Below, piece after piece: positions 47,501 to 55,563 of a stretch of DNA of 64,000 nucleotides; positions within the stretch are counted from its first letter, which is position 1; each line of letters opens with the position of its first letter. The notes beneath the pieces were generated by a model. It ran no database searches, was not told where the DNA came from, and saw only the letters and a program-made list of their open reading frames with translations. Both the position numbers and the translations under genes were made by a program. The stretch is from Ostreococcus lucimarinus CCE9901 (taxonomy: Eukaryota; Chlorophyta; Mamiellophyceae; Mamiellales; Bathycoccaceae): positions 186,001 through 250,000 of the forward strand of contig NC_009365.1 of NCBI RefSeq assembly GCF_000092065.1, given 5' to 3'.

Positions 47501-48900
47501 GGGCGTTTTACCTCACACGATTCTTCGACGCGTTGATTTACGTGTTTCTTCCTCAAATCAACATAACCATTATTCGTTTGGTGCAAGGACGAAACTTGCG
47601 TCATCGCATGACGGGTCGAACGGTTGTCATCGGCGACGTTCCGTGGGTCGCACAGGCTGCAGATGCGTTTCTGTCAAAGATTTTTGCATGCTCGTACTCT
47701 GCCGCTGGGTTGAACGTTCTCAGTGGTAATCCAAACGATCATCTCGTGCACCGACACACGCACCGCGTCGTTCGCGGCGCATTGCTCGTGGTCGGTCGTC
47801 CCGACGGTAGGCTCGCCGCGCTAACGTCCGCTGAGGCGACGACATCGCTCTCGCTCGCCCAAGCAAGTTCTATCCAAAGTTACGGCGGAACGTGCGAATC
47901 GATCACGATCGGGCACTCACCGTATAAGCTTCCACTATCAAAGAATGGTATCTTCCTCAAACGACACCGCCCGATGTACTTGTGCGAGAAGCTCGTGCTC
48001 GAGCGCGAGGGGGAAAAGAGTTTAGACGGTCGCTCGCCCGGCTCCTTGCTCGGCGTGTACAACAAGTATCACGAGGAAGGGGCGGAACTCTCTGTACATT
48101 CGCTTTCGCGTCGAAACGCGGTGCAAGTTCTCACAGCTTCGAGGATTAAGGCGGATAGACAGAAGGGTAATTTGCGCTCGGTGTTCGACGAAATCGACGT
48201 CAACCGCGACGGCAAACTATGCCTCGCTGAGTTCACGCAAGCGTACAAGAAAGTGGACGAATCGCTCACAGACGCACAAATAGCGAAGCTTTTCCGCGAT
48301 GCAGACGTTGACAACAGCGGTACATTGGACTACGATGAGTTTTGCGAAGTCATGAACCTTCCCGAAATGGACATGTTGAACATTCTCGAGGCAGATGCTC
48401 GAAACGAGGAAGGTTTGCTCATGGTGGAGCCGTCGCACGAAGATTATTTCGGGCAATCCATTCGACGAAGCGCACCGAAAAAGATCAAGGCGTACACTCT
48501 GGTGGAGTCTCAAGAGTTCAGCATGAGCTTGTACGAATCACGAATCGCGTCTTTGCAGCGCTTCGTCTCCATGACGGTGATGTTTCACCAAATGGGTGAC
48601 CGGGCTCAAAAGTTTTGGCGAAACGTCTCTTTCGGATATCTGGGATATCGCATGGATCGCACGCACAGTATCATGCGTATCGCCACCACGGCCTCACCCG
48701 TGAGCGGCGCTGAAGTGCGCGACCGGCGTCATTTTATCGCCCTCGTCACCGCGTTCAACAACGCGCTCGGCGTCATCGACAACTCCGGCCACATTCTTCT
48801 CTCTCGAAGACGCACGGAAAGCTACCGCCTCACATCGCGGCAAAAGTCCGCCGCGAGGCTTTCGCGTCAGAGCTCCGTCGCTAGCGCCACTGGCGCGTGA
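44584..48900 (+). CDS. Giant class II glutamine amidotransferase / SIS / membrane / EF-hand fusion protein
   Basis: The 1438-aa intronless ORF starts at ATG 44584. Residues 5-33 form a hydrophobic helix containing HELAH (19-23), followed by AGALASLGAAAAA (90-102). C146 begins CGNFGII, like the GlmS N-terminal catalytic Cys. GHTRFAT (250-256), THNGDF (299-303) and VDSAAIAG (334-341) match its glutamine-binding and catalytic loops, and GSFGL plus VAARGQTISIAF close the amidotransferase domain by ~525. An SIS domain (713-870) has VVIVVSHSGGTFAP. Hydrophobic segments lie at ~942-985. A second SIS-like part (VVIGDVPWVAQAADAF) follows. Two EF-hands have loops D1205-E1216 and D1241-E1252, both with canonical ligands. 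The order suggests a membrane, Ca2+-responsive GFAT-like enzyme. The catalytic Cys is internal, so activity would need cleavage after 145. Confidence 0.85.
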   Translation: MSFDLRCAVLCYALAGVAHELAHVLAHAALALAKRRGSVAVFDACAALDARASPSSLAATLARALGRWSAFADALDDASCANARAIVRWAGALASLGAAAAATTRTRGDKSGTSAALRVACWATVLDAVCTDVLDALPRARGTVLCGNFGIILINAAWCESERGKRAFDLLEKMVYVTMMRGAQSGGVVTFDECREKARGEGAAVALRGARSRVVNMKRTDLSKLVRAKAERDCGGAKMGRQNVTRMIVGHTRFATTSKATFDGTHPHQWSPPQQCLVYGQKQKTPGPTRVGVENYITHNGDFDFYQINKNWYELGEMQRWLEIATGHPMPSVVDSAAIAGVIDLLRAQGSFALAARFAVCVGLNTSDASKDAPVPTLAKFEEIARYFENALDASLSAGKHTVRELGFQASTRELLTEKVVSALEGEGKAAIECINYYIDEEMGSSLRHFVRSTIDAFFDNDSLFVTKTFLANAKGSFGLMVTNSLDAHRQLCVAARGQTISIAFYPKKGLICYGSEQAAVKAGLSIPTPGGDVLASVHGGEFGDDNAAVRLDLDDLNGEICLLDWEDGDEPAVSFPNSHLEQYPLMGGKVTVVLAAEGTSGVSKSTIGTPAQSLVMRKPSLHVGVSVDKKLFRRMTRLEGNDLIKPLLPDREDLVLHDIHDIPKILRNIQEDWQNRPQATISLNRLTAWNLARCLRRRLDRRLNSTTKSSRSIDVVVTGCEVSLWLAEQFAADLQQAFPRLTVKAVSSNKILGLFGQDIPIPTVGFPDSKKNDDFTDSVVIVVSHSGGTFAPLATSNLLVSSTSSIFVVASEWDTQIGKQLRAIKSDGAFCSRIFSTDVGVRPAEPCSVSVAATQQLLTQIFMHMSLVILGNADYRKYAGAVVTKHDLAELERCNQMNITALEEIVGVKATGEKVDSSTERSLRAQGDEWSDHVLEGVKGWMMSFAYIVGTVTAGYPLITGVAAACGLAATWAFYLTRFFDALIYVFLPQINITIIRLVQGRNLRHRMTGRTVVIGDVPWVAQAADAFLSKIFACSYSAAGLNVLSGNPNDHLVHRHTHRVVRGALLVVGRPDGRLAALTSAEATTSLSLAQASSIQSYGGTCESITIGHSPYKLPLSKNGIFLKRHRPMYLCEKLVLEREGEKSLDGRSPGSLLGVYNKYHEEGAELSVHSLSRRNAVQVLTASRIKADRQKGNLRSVFDEIDVNRDGKLCLAEFTQAYKKVDESLTDAQIAKLFRDADVDNSGTLDYDEFCEVMNLPEMDMLNILEADARNEEGLLMVEPSHEDYFGQSIRRSAPKKIKAYTLVESQEFSMSLYESRIASLQRFVSMTVMFHQMGDRAQKFWRNVSFGYLGYRMDRTHSIMRIATTASPVSGAEVRDRRHFIALVTAFNNALGVIDNSGHILLSRRRTESYRLTSRQKSAARLSRQSSVASATGA

Positions 48901-48990
48901 ATCTAGCGCATCTCGCGCCCATTTGTTTTAATACCGAAGCGCCGTCGCGTCTCGCTCTCGTCCCGCCCTCGCCCCAGACCTCGCCGCGCG

Positions 48991-50370
48991 ATGCGCCGCC
49001 GCGCCCTCGCGCGCGCGCTCGCGCGCTGGTGCGACGCGCCGTTGTCGTCGTCTCGTCCGTCGCCTCGCGCGCGAACGATCGCCCGCGCGTCGTCGACGAA
49101 GCCAAACGACGACGACGAAAACTTTGTCCCGAGCGCCAAAGCGCGCGCCTTCATGCGCGCGTTAAACCTTCGCGACGACGATCTCACGACCGCTCGCGAC
49201 GAGGTGCGACCGAGGGACAAAGCTTACGTCGATCGGCGTCGCGTGCGCGCGGAGGGAGGACGCGGCGGCGGCGGGGTGGCGTCGTTCGCGATGGATGGCG
49301 GTTCGCGGCGGCGACGCGGCGCCGACGGCGGCGACGGCGGTAAGGGCGGCGACGTCGTTCTCGTGGCATGCGCGCGGACGAAAGGGCTGGGAGACGTGAA
49401 GAATTTATTGCGAGGCGCGACGGGAGGTGCGGGAGGGGCGCAGGGACGGATCGGGAGTCGAGGCGCGGACGCGCGCGCGCGCGTGCCGCTAGGGACCATC
49501 GTGTGGCGCGAACTCGCGGACGGCGACGACGACGGCGGCGGCGGCGCGATCGATTTCACGCACTGGGGCACGGATTCACCGGTATCGTCGACGGCGGACG
49601 CGTCGGAAAGCGACGATGAATCGCGAGTGAATGAGAATGGTTGGACGCGGCCGCGCGGGCTCAGTAGAGGCGAATGGCTCGTCGTCGCCGACTTGACGCG
49701 CGACGGACAAACGTGCGTGCTCGCCCGAGGCGGGAAGGGAGGTAAAGGGAATAAACGCATGCCCGTTGGACGCGAAGCCGGGACGCGCGAGCCGGGCGCT
49801 CCGGGTGAAGAAGGTAAATTCGTGTTGGAGTTGAAAACCGTCGCCGACGTCGGGCTGGTGGGACTGCCGAACGCGGGAAAAAGCACGCTCTTGCGCGCTT
49901 TGTCCAACGCGACGCCGCGCGTCGGGTCTTACGCGTTCACCACGATGCAACCACAACTTGGCGCGGTATCGGCAACGGACGGCGAGACGATCACGCTGGC
50001 AGACATTCCCGGCTTGATCAAAGGGGCACACGAAAACAAAGGGTTGGGGCATAATTTCTTGCGACACGTCGAGCGATGCGAGGCGTTGGCGTACGTGGTA
50101 GATTTATCGAGCGGCGACGGCGTCAAACCTTGGGATGCGTTGGATATCCTCAAGCGCGAGTTGGAGGAGTACTTACCAGGACTTTCTAAACGCCCTGGGT
50201 TCATCGTCGCGACGAAGACGGATTTGCCGCACACGGCGCGGACGTTGAAGGCGCTTCGAGCGCGCACGGCGCCTACGCCCGTCTTTGCTGTGTCAGCGGC
50301 GAATCGCGAAGGCACGGACGAGGTTCTTCGCGTGTTTGAGAACGAAATCATAGGAAATAGACGAGTGTAG
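48991..50370 (+). CDS. Obg/CgtA-type GTPase, organelle-targeted
   Basis: The product is 459 aa. Residues 1-~40 are an Arg/Ala/Ser-rich presequence. The glycine-rich Obg fold follows (GGDGGKGGDVVLVA, RGGKGGKGNKRMPVGREAGTREPG) with a ~60-residue Asp/Ser/Gly insertion in its middle. The G domain has G1 GLPNAGKST (291-299), switch/G2 SYAFTTMQP, G3 LADIPGLIKGAHENKGLG, G4 ATKTDLP and G5 VSAAN. There is no C-terminal OCT domain. Obg GTPases assist large ribosomal subunit assembly in mitochondria or chloroplasts; which organelle is not clear. It starts 90 bp after the giant amidotransferase gene. Confidence 0.93.
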   Translation: MRRRALARALARWCDAPLSSSRPSPRARTIARASSTKPNDDDENFVPSAKARAFMRALNLRDDDLTTARDEVRPRDKAYVDRRRVRAEGGRGGGGVASFAMDGGSRRRRGADGGDGGKGGDVVLVACARTKGLGDVKNLLRGATGGAGGAQGRIGSRGADARARVPLGTIVWRELADGDDDGGGGAIDFTHWGTDSPVSSTADASESDDESRVNENGWTRPRGLSRGEWLVVADLTRDGQTCVLARGGKGGKGNKRMPVGREAGTREPGAPGEEGKFVLELKTVADVGLVGLPNAGKSTLLRALSNATPRVGSYAFTTMQPQLGAVSATDGETITLADIPGLIKGAHENKGLGHNFLRHVERCEALAYVVDLSSGDGVKPWDALDILKRELEEYLPGLSKRPGFIVATKTDLPHTARTLKALRARTAPTPVFAVSAANREGTDEVLRVFENEIIGNRRV

Positions 50371-50421
50371 CGATTTAGCGACAGATGTAGATAACTAACA
50401 AGAACTAGAGGTGCAGTAAGT

Positions 50422-51798
50422 TTACGCCGATTGCCGCGTTGGACGCGCGCTTCGCGCATTGGGCGCGCGCTCCTTTTTCGACGACGATTTCCGAGCGGGC
50501 GCGCGCGCCTTACTCTCACGAGTACTCCCTTCCAATGGCGAAAGCTCAGCATCTCGTTCTCGCTCTGCCGCCGCGTTCAGCTTGCGTTGCCACGAAATCA
50601 AGTACGCCGCCGTCGTCGTGACGGCGACGATCCACGCGATGACTACGTGACGAGGCCAAGGAGCGGTGAATTTACCGCGACCGTTTTTCACGACGACCAA
50701 AAATTCAACGATGAGCACCGCGAGCGCTAACCACGCGTTCGGGCCGAGCTTGGCCTCCCCCACGTCCGGGGTTTCGATGAAGACGTAATATTCGCGAATC
50801 GCGATGTTAGACATGGCGAACCACAACCCGAGACGGTACAAGCAAAAGTTGTGCGACGGCGGCACGTGCAAGACGAACTTCATGAAGAACAGGTTCAAGT
50901 CAAACACCAACCCACAAAACACGAGAAACGCGCACTTCAAGAACCGACTGGGCGATCCGGTGGGACGCCACGTGTAGTGATCGACGCTCGCCGGCGTGAG
51001 CGACGTCAAAACCGTCTTCAGCGCTCCGCGCACCGGCGAACGCGGCGGCTCCTTCGCCGCCGCCGATCGAGACGACGCCTTCTTCCCGCTCCAATCGTGA
51101 AATTTCCCACGCATGAACTTCACGAGCCACATTCCCGCACAGATGCCCAACAAGTTACAAATCATCACGTCCCACACCCACATGTCCCACCAGCACTCGT
51201 TAAAATTGGGTTGCCAGTGCTCAAACGTCAGCTCGCACAGCTCGAACGCGATTGAATACGCCCACAACAACCCCCAATCCCTGATCGCCACCGCCTTACC
51301 GAACCATCCCAGCACGTGAGCCACGGTAAACTCATCGAACAGCGTTTCGTACACGATTCCAAACGATCCGCTTCGATGTCCCGGCGTGTACACGCGGCAA
51401 TCGCCGCCGTAGCTCCTCGTCGGCAGCGGCGTCCCCAAGTCGTCCCAAAAGAATTTCAGCATCTTTTGCGCGTCCGCGGGCGTTTGAAACAGCAGCACTA
51501 TCAACGCCAGAAGGTACATCGTGAACGCCGCGTGCACCACCTTCCACACCGCCGCGTGCGGTCGCGTCATGTGCGTCGCCGGTCCCTGCAGCGCGCCGTA
51601 CGCCAGGTACGCGCCCAGCGCGCCCGTCGCGCCTCGACGGATCCCGTCCTCCGTCGTCCATCGCGCGTCGTTCGCGTCGTTCGCGAACGCGTGCGTGGCG
51701 ACCGCCAGCGCGACCGCGCCGCACGCGAGCATCGTGAGCGTGTGCGGCGAGCGCGCGAGTCGCGCGACCGTCGACGTGCTATTCTCGGCCCATCGCAT
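50422..51798 (-). CDS. PSS1: Phosphatidylserine synthase, base-exchange type
   Basis: The product is 458 aa from ATG 51798. It is polytopic, with about eight hydrophobic helices, for example WKVVHAAFTMYLLALIVLLF, NLLGICAGMWLVKFM, WLALAVLIVEFLVVV and HVVIAWIVAVTTTAAYLI. Family-specific stretches are SYGGDCRVYTPGH, LWAYSIAFELCELTFEHWQP with NFNECWWDMWVWDVMICN, and FFMKFVLHVPPSHN. These match PSS1-type enzymes, which swap the head group of PE or PC for serine in the ER. The C-terminus is Arg/Lys/Ser-rich and cytosolic by the positive-inside rule. It shares a 217-bp promoter with an SMP-domain protein. Confidence 0.93.
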   Translation of the reverse strand: MRWAENSTSTVARLARSPHTLTMLACGAVALAVATHAFANDANDARWTTEDGIRRGATGALGAYLAYGALQGPATHMTRPHAAVWKVVHAAFTMYLLALIVLLFQTPADAQKMLKFFWDDLGTPLPTRSYGGDCRVYTPGHRSGSFGIVYETLFDEFTVAHVLGWFGKAVAIRDWGLLWAYSIAFELCELTFEHWQPNFNECWWDMWVWDVMICNLLGICAGMWLVKFMRGKFHDWSGKKASSRSAAAKEPPRSPVRGALKTVLTSLTPASVDHYTWRPTGSPSRFLKCAFLVFCGLVFDLNLFFMKFVLHVPPSHNFCLYRLGLWFAMSNIAIREYYVFIETPDVGEAKLGPNAWLALAVLIVEFLVVVKNGRGKFTAPWPRHVVIAWIVAVTTTAAYLISWQRKLNAAAERERDAELSPLEGSTRESKARAPARKSSSKKERAPNARSARPTRQSA

Positions 51799-52015
51799 CT
51801 TCGCGCGCGCGTCGCGTCGAGCGCGTCGCGCGCCCGGCGCGGCGCGCGGTGCGTTCGCGCGCGGCGCGCGGTGCGTTCGCGCGCGCGGTGCGCGTCGAGC
51901 GTTCGCGCGCGTCGGCCGTCGCGCGTCTCGAAGTGAAGATTTGTCGTCGACGGTGCATCGCGTCCACGCGCGCGCGAACGCGACCGCCACACGCGCGCGC
52001 GCGCGCGACGACGCG

Positions 52016-54295
52016 ATGCACCGCGCGCGCGACGACGCGCGCGACGACGCGCGCGACGACGGCGACGACGCGCGCGACGACGCGCGCGACGGCGCGAACG
52101 ATTGGATGCGAGCGATTGAAAATCTCCAACCGACGACGCCGCGCGGCTGCGCCGCGTGCGCGGTGCTGGTCGCGATCGCGCTCAAGGCGACGACGGCGAA
52201 CGAGTCGTCGTTCGCGCTCGGCGCGCTCGTCGGGTGCGCGGGAACGCTCGCGGCGCAGGTGGCGGCGGTGACGCGCGCGGTGCGAGCGAACGCGGCGGCG
52301 ACGGCGGCGCGAGAGGTCGCGGACGCGGCGGCGCGGGAGGAGTTCGATCGCGGGCGCGACGACGACGCGAGAAACGGGGACGAGGGGCGGAACGCGGGCG
52401 TCGGGGCGACGACGAGCGTCGGGGAGGCGCCGCATTCGGGATGGATCGTGGTCGCGCGAGCGAACGCGAAGAGCGCGAAGGGCGCGGCGGCGAGCGGCGA
52501 GAAGAAGTTTGCGCGATTGACGCGCGATGGGAGGTTGCAGCTCGCGAATGAGCGCGGTGGAGAGGTGGTGGACGTGATCGATCTGTGCGGGTGCGATGTG
52601 GCGTTGACGAAGTTTCCGGGATTGGAAAAGCCGACGGAGTTGCGATGGCACAAGTCGACGCCGATGGTGGTGCGTCACGGCGATCGCGCGGTGTATCGAT
52701 CGATGAAGACGGTGTGGCTGTTTGCGTTGTCGTCACCGGCAAAAGAGGCGTGGTTCGTGGCGCTGATGACGTGCGTGGAGCGTTTGCGCGCGGAGAGTGG
52801 CGGCGCCGAAGCGGACGCGCGCGCGCTCGACCGCATGCGCGTCGAGGCGGATGATTTCGCAAAGTTTACGCAAGAGACGAAGAAATACAAGGAAGAATCC
52901 GCGCGGCGAGACGCACACGCGCAAGGCACGCACTCTGCGGGCGCGGGTACGGCTGGGGCGACGATAAACGCTCTTGGATCGAGGCTGCTATTCGACATGT
53001 TTCGCGACGAGCGTTGGCAACTCGAGCAAAAGGAAAAGTTGGTCAACAAGATGAATAACGCTCCGGGCACGCCCAAGTTTGTCGGTACGTTTGAGATCAC
53101 GCATATCGACTTCGGATCAACGGTGCCGCACATCATTAGCGCTCGCGTGCCGAGCTTTAGCTCGTCGAGCGCGCCCTGGGATGGCGCCTCTATGCCGGGG
53201 CGCGGCTTCTCGCACGCGCTCGAACTCGACGTCGAGTACGTTGGTCGGGCGACAATGACCGTGCAGACGCGCGTGGATTTGTCCAAGTACGCGCAAGACA
53301 TGGAGAGTGAGGCGAATAACGTGTCGAACGCGGAGTCCGTCGACGAAATCGCGCGGAGTTTTTCGAGTATAAAAAAGGCGGCGGCTCGCGAGGCGGCGAG
53401 AGTTGTCACCTCGCTTTCTGATACACTTAGCGCGACGCCGTTGCGCTTCACGCTAACCCTGAAGAAGTGTCAGGGCGTCATGCGTCTGTGGATTCCACCG
53501 CCCCCGGGCGATCGTTTGTGGTGGGGGTTGATCAAGGAGCCGGACATCGATCTTGAAATCATCCCCGAGCTCGGCGCCGCGGCGATCTCTCATGAGGGTA
53601 TCGCCTCGCGTGTCTCGCAATTCCTTCGCAACCTATTCGTTGCCGACATGCACTCCCAACTTCTGCTGCCGAACTGCGTCGCTGAGCCTTGGAAGGAGCT
53701 TCGACCGTTCGTAAGCGCGATGGAGTTGTCGCTCGCCGAGGCGGCGACGGAGGAGTTCTCGGCCTTGCAGCCGCCTTCGCCTTCGCCCTCACCAATCAAC
53801 ACTGAACGTGAACGTCCAGCTGAACGTGACCGTCCAGCAGTATCGAACGTGACGACGCCAGCGTCGACTCCCAGACCCTCGTTCGACACCCCCACGTCAC
53901 CACCGCCCGAGCAAGTGATGGAGAGTCCACCTGTGTCGCCGAAAGCGTCCGTCGCGCCCATCGCCGCCGTGAGCGCGTCGCTCCCATCCTCCCCCACCGC
54001 CACCATCACCGGTCTCGCGACGACGACATCTACCGAGCCGCCACCCAAACGTCCAGCATCCGAAGACATCCAAGCCAAGCCAACGTCGTCTTTCTTCGCC
54101 CAGGCGAAATCGTTCACGCAAAAGCTCGAACGTTCCTTCGGCGACGACTTCAAGGATTTCACCGCCGCCGTCAAAGACGCCGGCGTCGCCGGCGGATTGA
54201 AGCACGTCTCCAAGAACATCGAAAAAGTTATCGCGCCGACGTCAAGCAAAGATCCCGCGCAACCATCCTCTTCGAATGTGTTAAAGAACGATTAG
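52016..54295 (+). CDS. TEX2/Nvj2-like SMP-domain lipid-transfer protein
   Basis: The product is 759 aa from ATG 52016. A repetitive acidic/basic start (DDARDDARDD) precedes two hydrophobic segments (AACAVLVAIAL; FALGALVGCAGTLAAQVAAV, ~44-88). A PH-like domain is at ~130-270 (FARLTRDGRLQLANERGGEVVDVIDLCGC, then ELRWHKSTPMVV and WFVALMTCVERLR). An SMP domain lies at ~305-560 (FDMFRDERWQLEQKEKLVNKM, FVGTFEITHIDFGSTVPHI, LELDVEYVGRATMTVQTRVDL, GVMRLWIPPPPGDRLWWGL). This is the order in TEX2/Nvj2. SMP domains move phospholipids at ER contact sites. A long Ser/Pro/Thr-rich tail follows. Confidence 0.9.
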   Translation: MHRARDDARDDARDDGDDARDDARDGANDWMRAIENLQPTTPRGCAACAVLVAIALKATTANESSFALGALVGCAGTLAAQVAAVTRAVRANAAATAAREVADAAAREEFDRGRDDDARNGDEGRNAGVGATTSVGEAPHSGWIVVARANAKSAKGAAASGEKKFARLTRDGRLQLANERGGEVVDVIDLCGCDVALTKFPGLEKPTELRWHKSTPMVVRHGDRAVYRSMKTVWLFALSSPAKEAWFVALMTCVERLRAESGGAEADARALDRMRVEADDFAKFTQETKKYKEESARRDAHAQGTHSAGAGTAGATINALGSRLLFDMFRDERWQLEQKEKLVNKMNNAPGTPKFVGTFEITHIDFGSTVPHIISARVPSFSSSSAPWDGASMPGRGFSHALELDVEYVGRATMTVQTRVDLSKYAQDMESEANNVSNAESVDEIARSFSSIKKAAAREAARVVTSLSDTLSATPLRFTLTLKKCQGVMRLWIPPPPGDRLWWGLIKEPDIDLEIIPELGAAAISHEGIASRVSQFLRNLFVADMHSQLLLPNCVAEPWKELRPFVSAMELSLAEAATEEFSALQPPSPSPSPINTERERPAERDRPAVSNVTTPASTPRPSFDTPTSPPPEQVMESPPVSPKASVAPIAAVSASLPSSPTATITGLATTTSTEPPPKRPASEDIQAKPTSSFFAQAKSFTQKLERSFGDDFKDFTAAVKDAGVAGGLKHVSKNIEKVIAPTSSKDPAQPSSSNVLKND
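52027..52094 (+). repeat. GACGACGCGCGC minisatellite within coding sequence
   Basis: About five copies of a GACGACGCGCGC-like 12-bp unit encode the RDDARDDARDDGDDARDDARD start of the SMP protein. The same unit recurs at 62140-62177 in another gene. Confidence 0.75.
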
Positions 54296-54477
54296 CCCGT
54301 CGCCGCGCTCAAAAATTTGAAATTTCAAACCAGCTGTCGCAACTTCACGTCGACGTCCCCACACCGCGACGCTCGTCGCGCGTCCGACGGACGACGACGC
54401 GAACCGCGCGCAAACCCTGCGCGTGCTGCGCCCCCGGCTCGTCGTTCAATCGCTTCGCCTGCGCGCTCGCCGACGCC

Positions 54478-55494
54478 ATGGCTGCGGCGAAACGAAAACC
54501 ATCCGCGAGCGCCGCGTCGATGAAATCCTTCGACGACGACGTGCCGAGCGAGCGCGACGCGCTGAAAACGTGGAACGACATGGACGACGCCGCGCTCGAG
54601 GTCGAGATCGCGAAATATCGCGACGCGGTGGCGCGGTTGAAGGCGGAGATCGTCGCGAAGGATGGCGATCGCGCGATCGATGGGGTGGACTGGTTCGAGT
54701 ACGAACGAGACGCGACGACGACGGTCGACGGCGCCGATGGCGGCGCCGCGGGAGGTGAGAACGACGACGAGGATGAAGAGCTTGGAAATATCGATGACAT
54801 CGATCCGCGGGAGTGGATGGTGCCGAAACAGTGCATCCCGGTGCACGCAAACGTGACGACGTACGACTGGAAGCCGATGTACGAACACGAACAGTTCGAC
54901 GTCATCATGATGGACCCGCCGTGGCAGTTGGCCACGGCGAATCCGACGCGCGGGGTGAGTTTGGGATACTCGCAATTGACGGATCAGCACATCGCAGACT
55001 TGCCGTTGCCGCAATTGCAAAAGAATGGGTTGTTGTTCGTGTGGGTGATCAACGCGAAGTATCAGTGGTGCCTCAATCAGTTTAAAAAATGGGGCTACGA
55101 ATTCGTGGACGAGATCGTGTGGGTGAAGGTGACGAAAACGAGACGACTGGCGAAGTCACACGGCTTTTATTTGCAGCACGCGAAGGAAGTGTGCCTGGTC
55201 GCCCGTCGAGGAGACGCGCCGCCGGGATTGAAGAACAGAGCCATCGGGAGCGATATCATCTTCGCTCCTCGTCGCGGGCAATCGCAAAAGCCGACGGAGA
55301 TTTACGAGCTCATCGAAGAGCTCGTGCCGAACGGGCGGTACTTGGAGATTTTTGCGCGTAAGAACAACCTGCGCGACTATTGGGTGTCCGTCGGGAACGA
55401 GGTCACGGGGACTGGTTTGCCTCCGGACGACGTCAAGGCGTTCGAAGAGCGCGGGCACATTCCGTCCGCGAAATACGGCGCGTCTAATCGATAG
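54478..55494 (+). CDS. MT-A70 family N6-adenine methyltransferase, MTA1-like
   Basis: The product is 338 aa. The catalytic motif DPPW is at 146-149 within FDVIMMDPPWQLATANPTRG. The core continues with SLGYSQLTDQHIADLPLPQL, LFVWVINAKYQWCLNQFKKW, FVDEIVWVKVTKTRRLAKSHG, FYLQHAKEVCLVARRG, and a C-terminal YLEIFARKNNLRDYWVSVGNE. METTL3 has NHGKEHCLVG and a longer N-terminus with CCCH zinc fingers, absent here. The DPPWQLATANPTRG and HGFYLQHAKE signatures instead resemble, from memory, the MTA1 clade linked to DNA 6mA in ciliates and algae. So DNA ApT methylation is a candidate function; RNA methylation is not excluded. N-terminal 110 residues are acidic and disordered. No tails or targeting signals. 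Confidence 0.85.
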   Translation: MAAAKRKPSASAASMKSFDDDVPSERDALKTWNDMDDAALEVEIAKYRDAVARLKAEIVAKDGDRAIDGVDWFEYERDATTTVDGADGGAAGGENDDEDEELGNIDDIDPREWMVPKQCIPVHANVTTYDWKPMYEHEQFDVIMMDPPWQLATANPTRGVSLGYSQLTDQHIADLPLPQLQKNGLLFVWVINAKYQWCLNQFKKWGYEFVDEIVWVKVTKTRRLAKSHGFYLQHAKEVCLVARRGDAPPGLKNRAIGSDIIFAPRRGQSQKPTEIYELIEELVPNGRYLEIFARKNNLRDYWVSVGNEVTGTGLPPDDVKAFEERGHIPSAKYGASNR

Positions 55495-55563
55495 TCGCGT
55501 CTTCTTAGCTCTCATTGTGATTGGTGATTTCCTGTGTGACTTAAATAACTACTGAAAAGTGAC

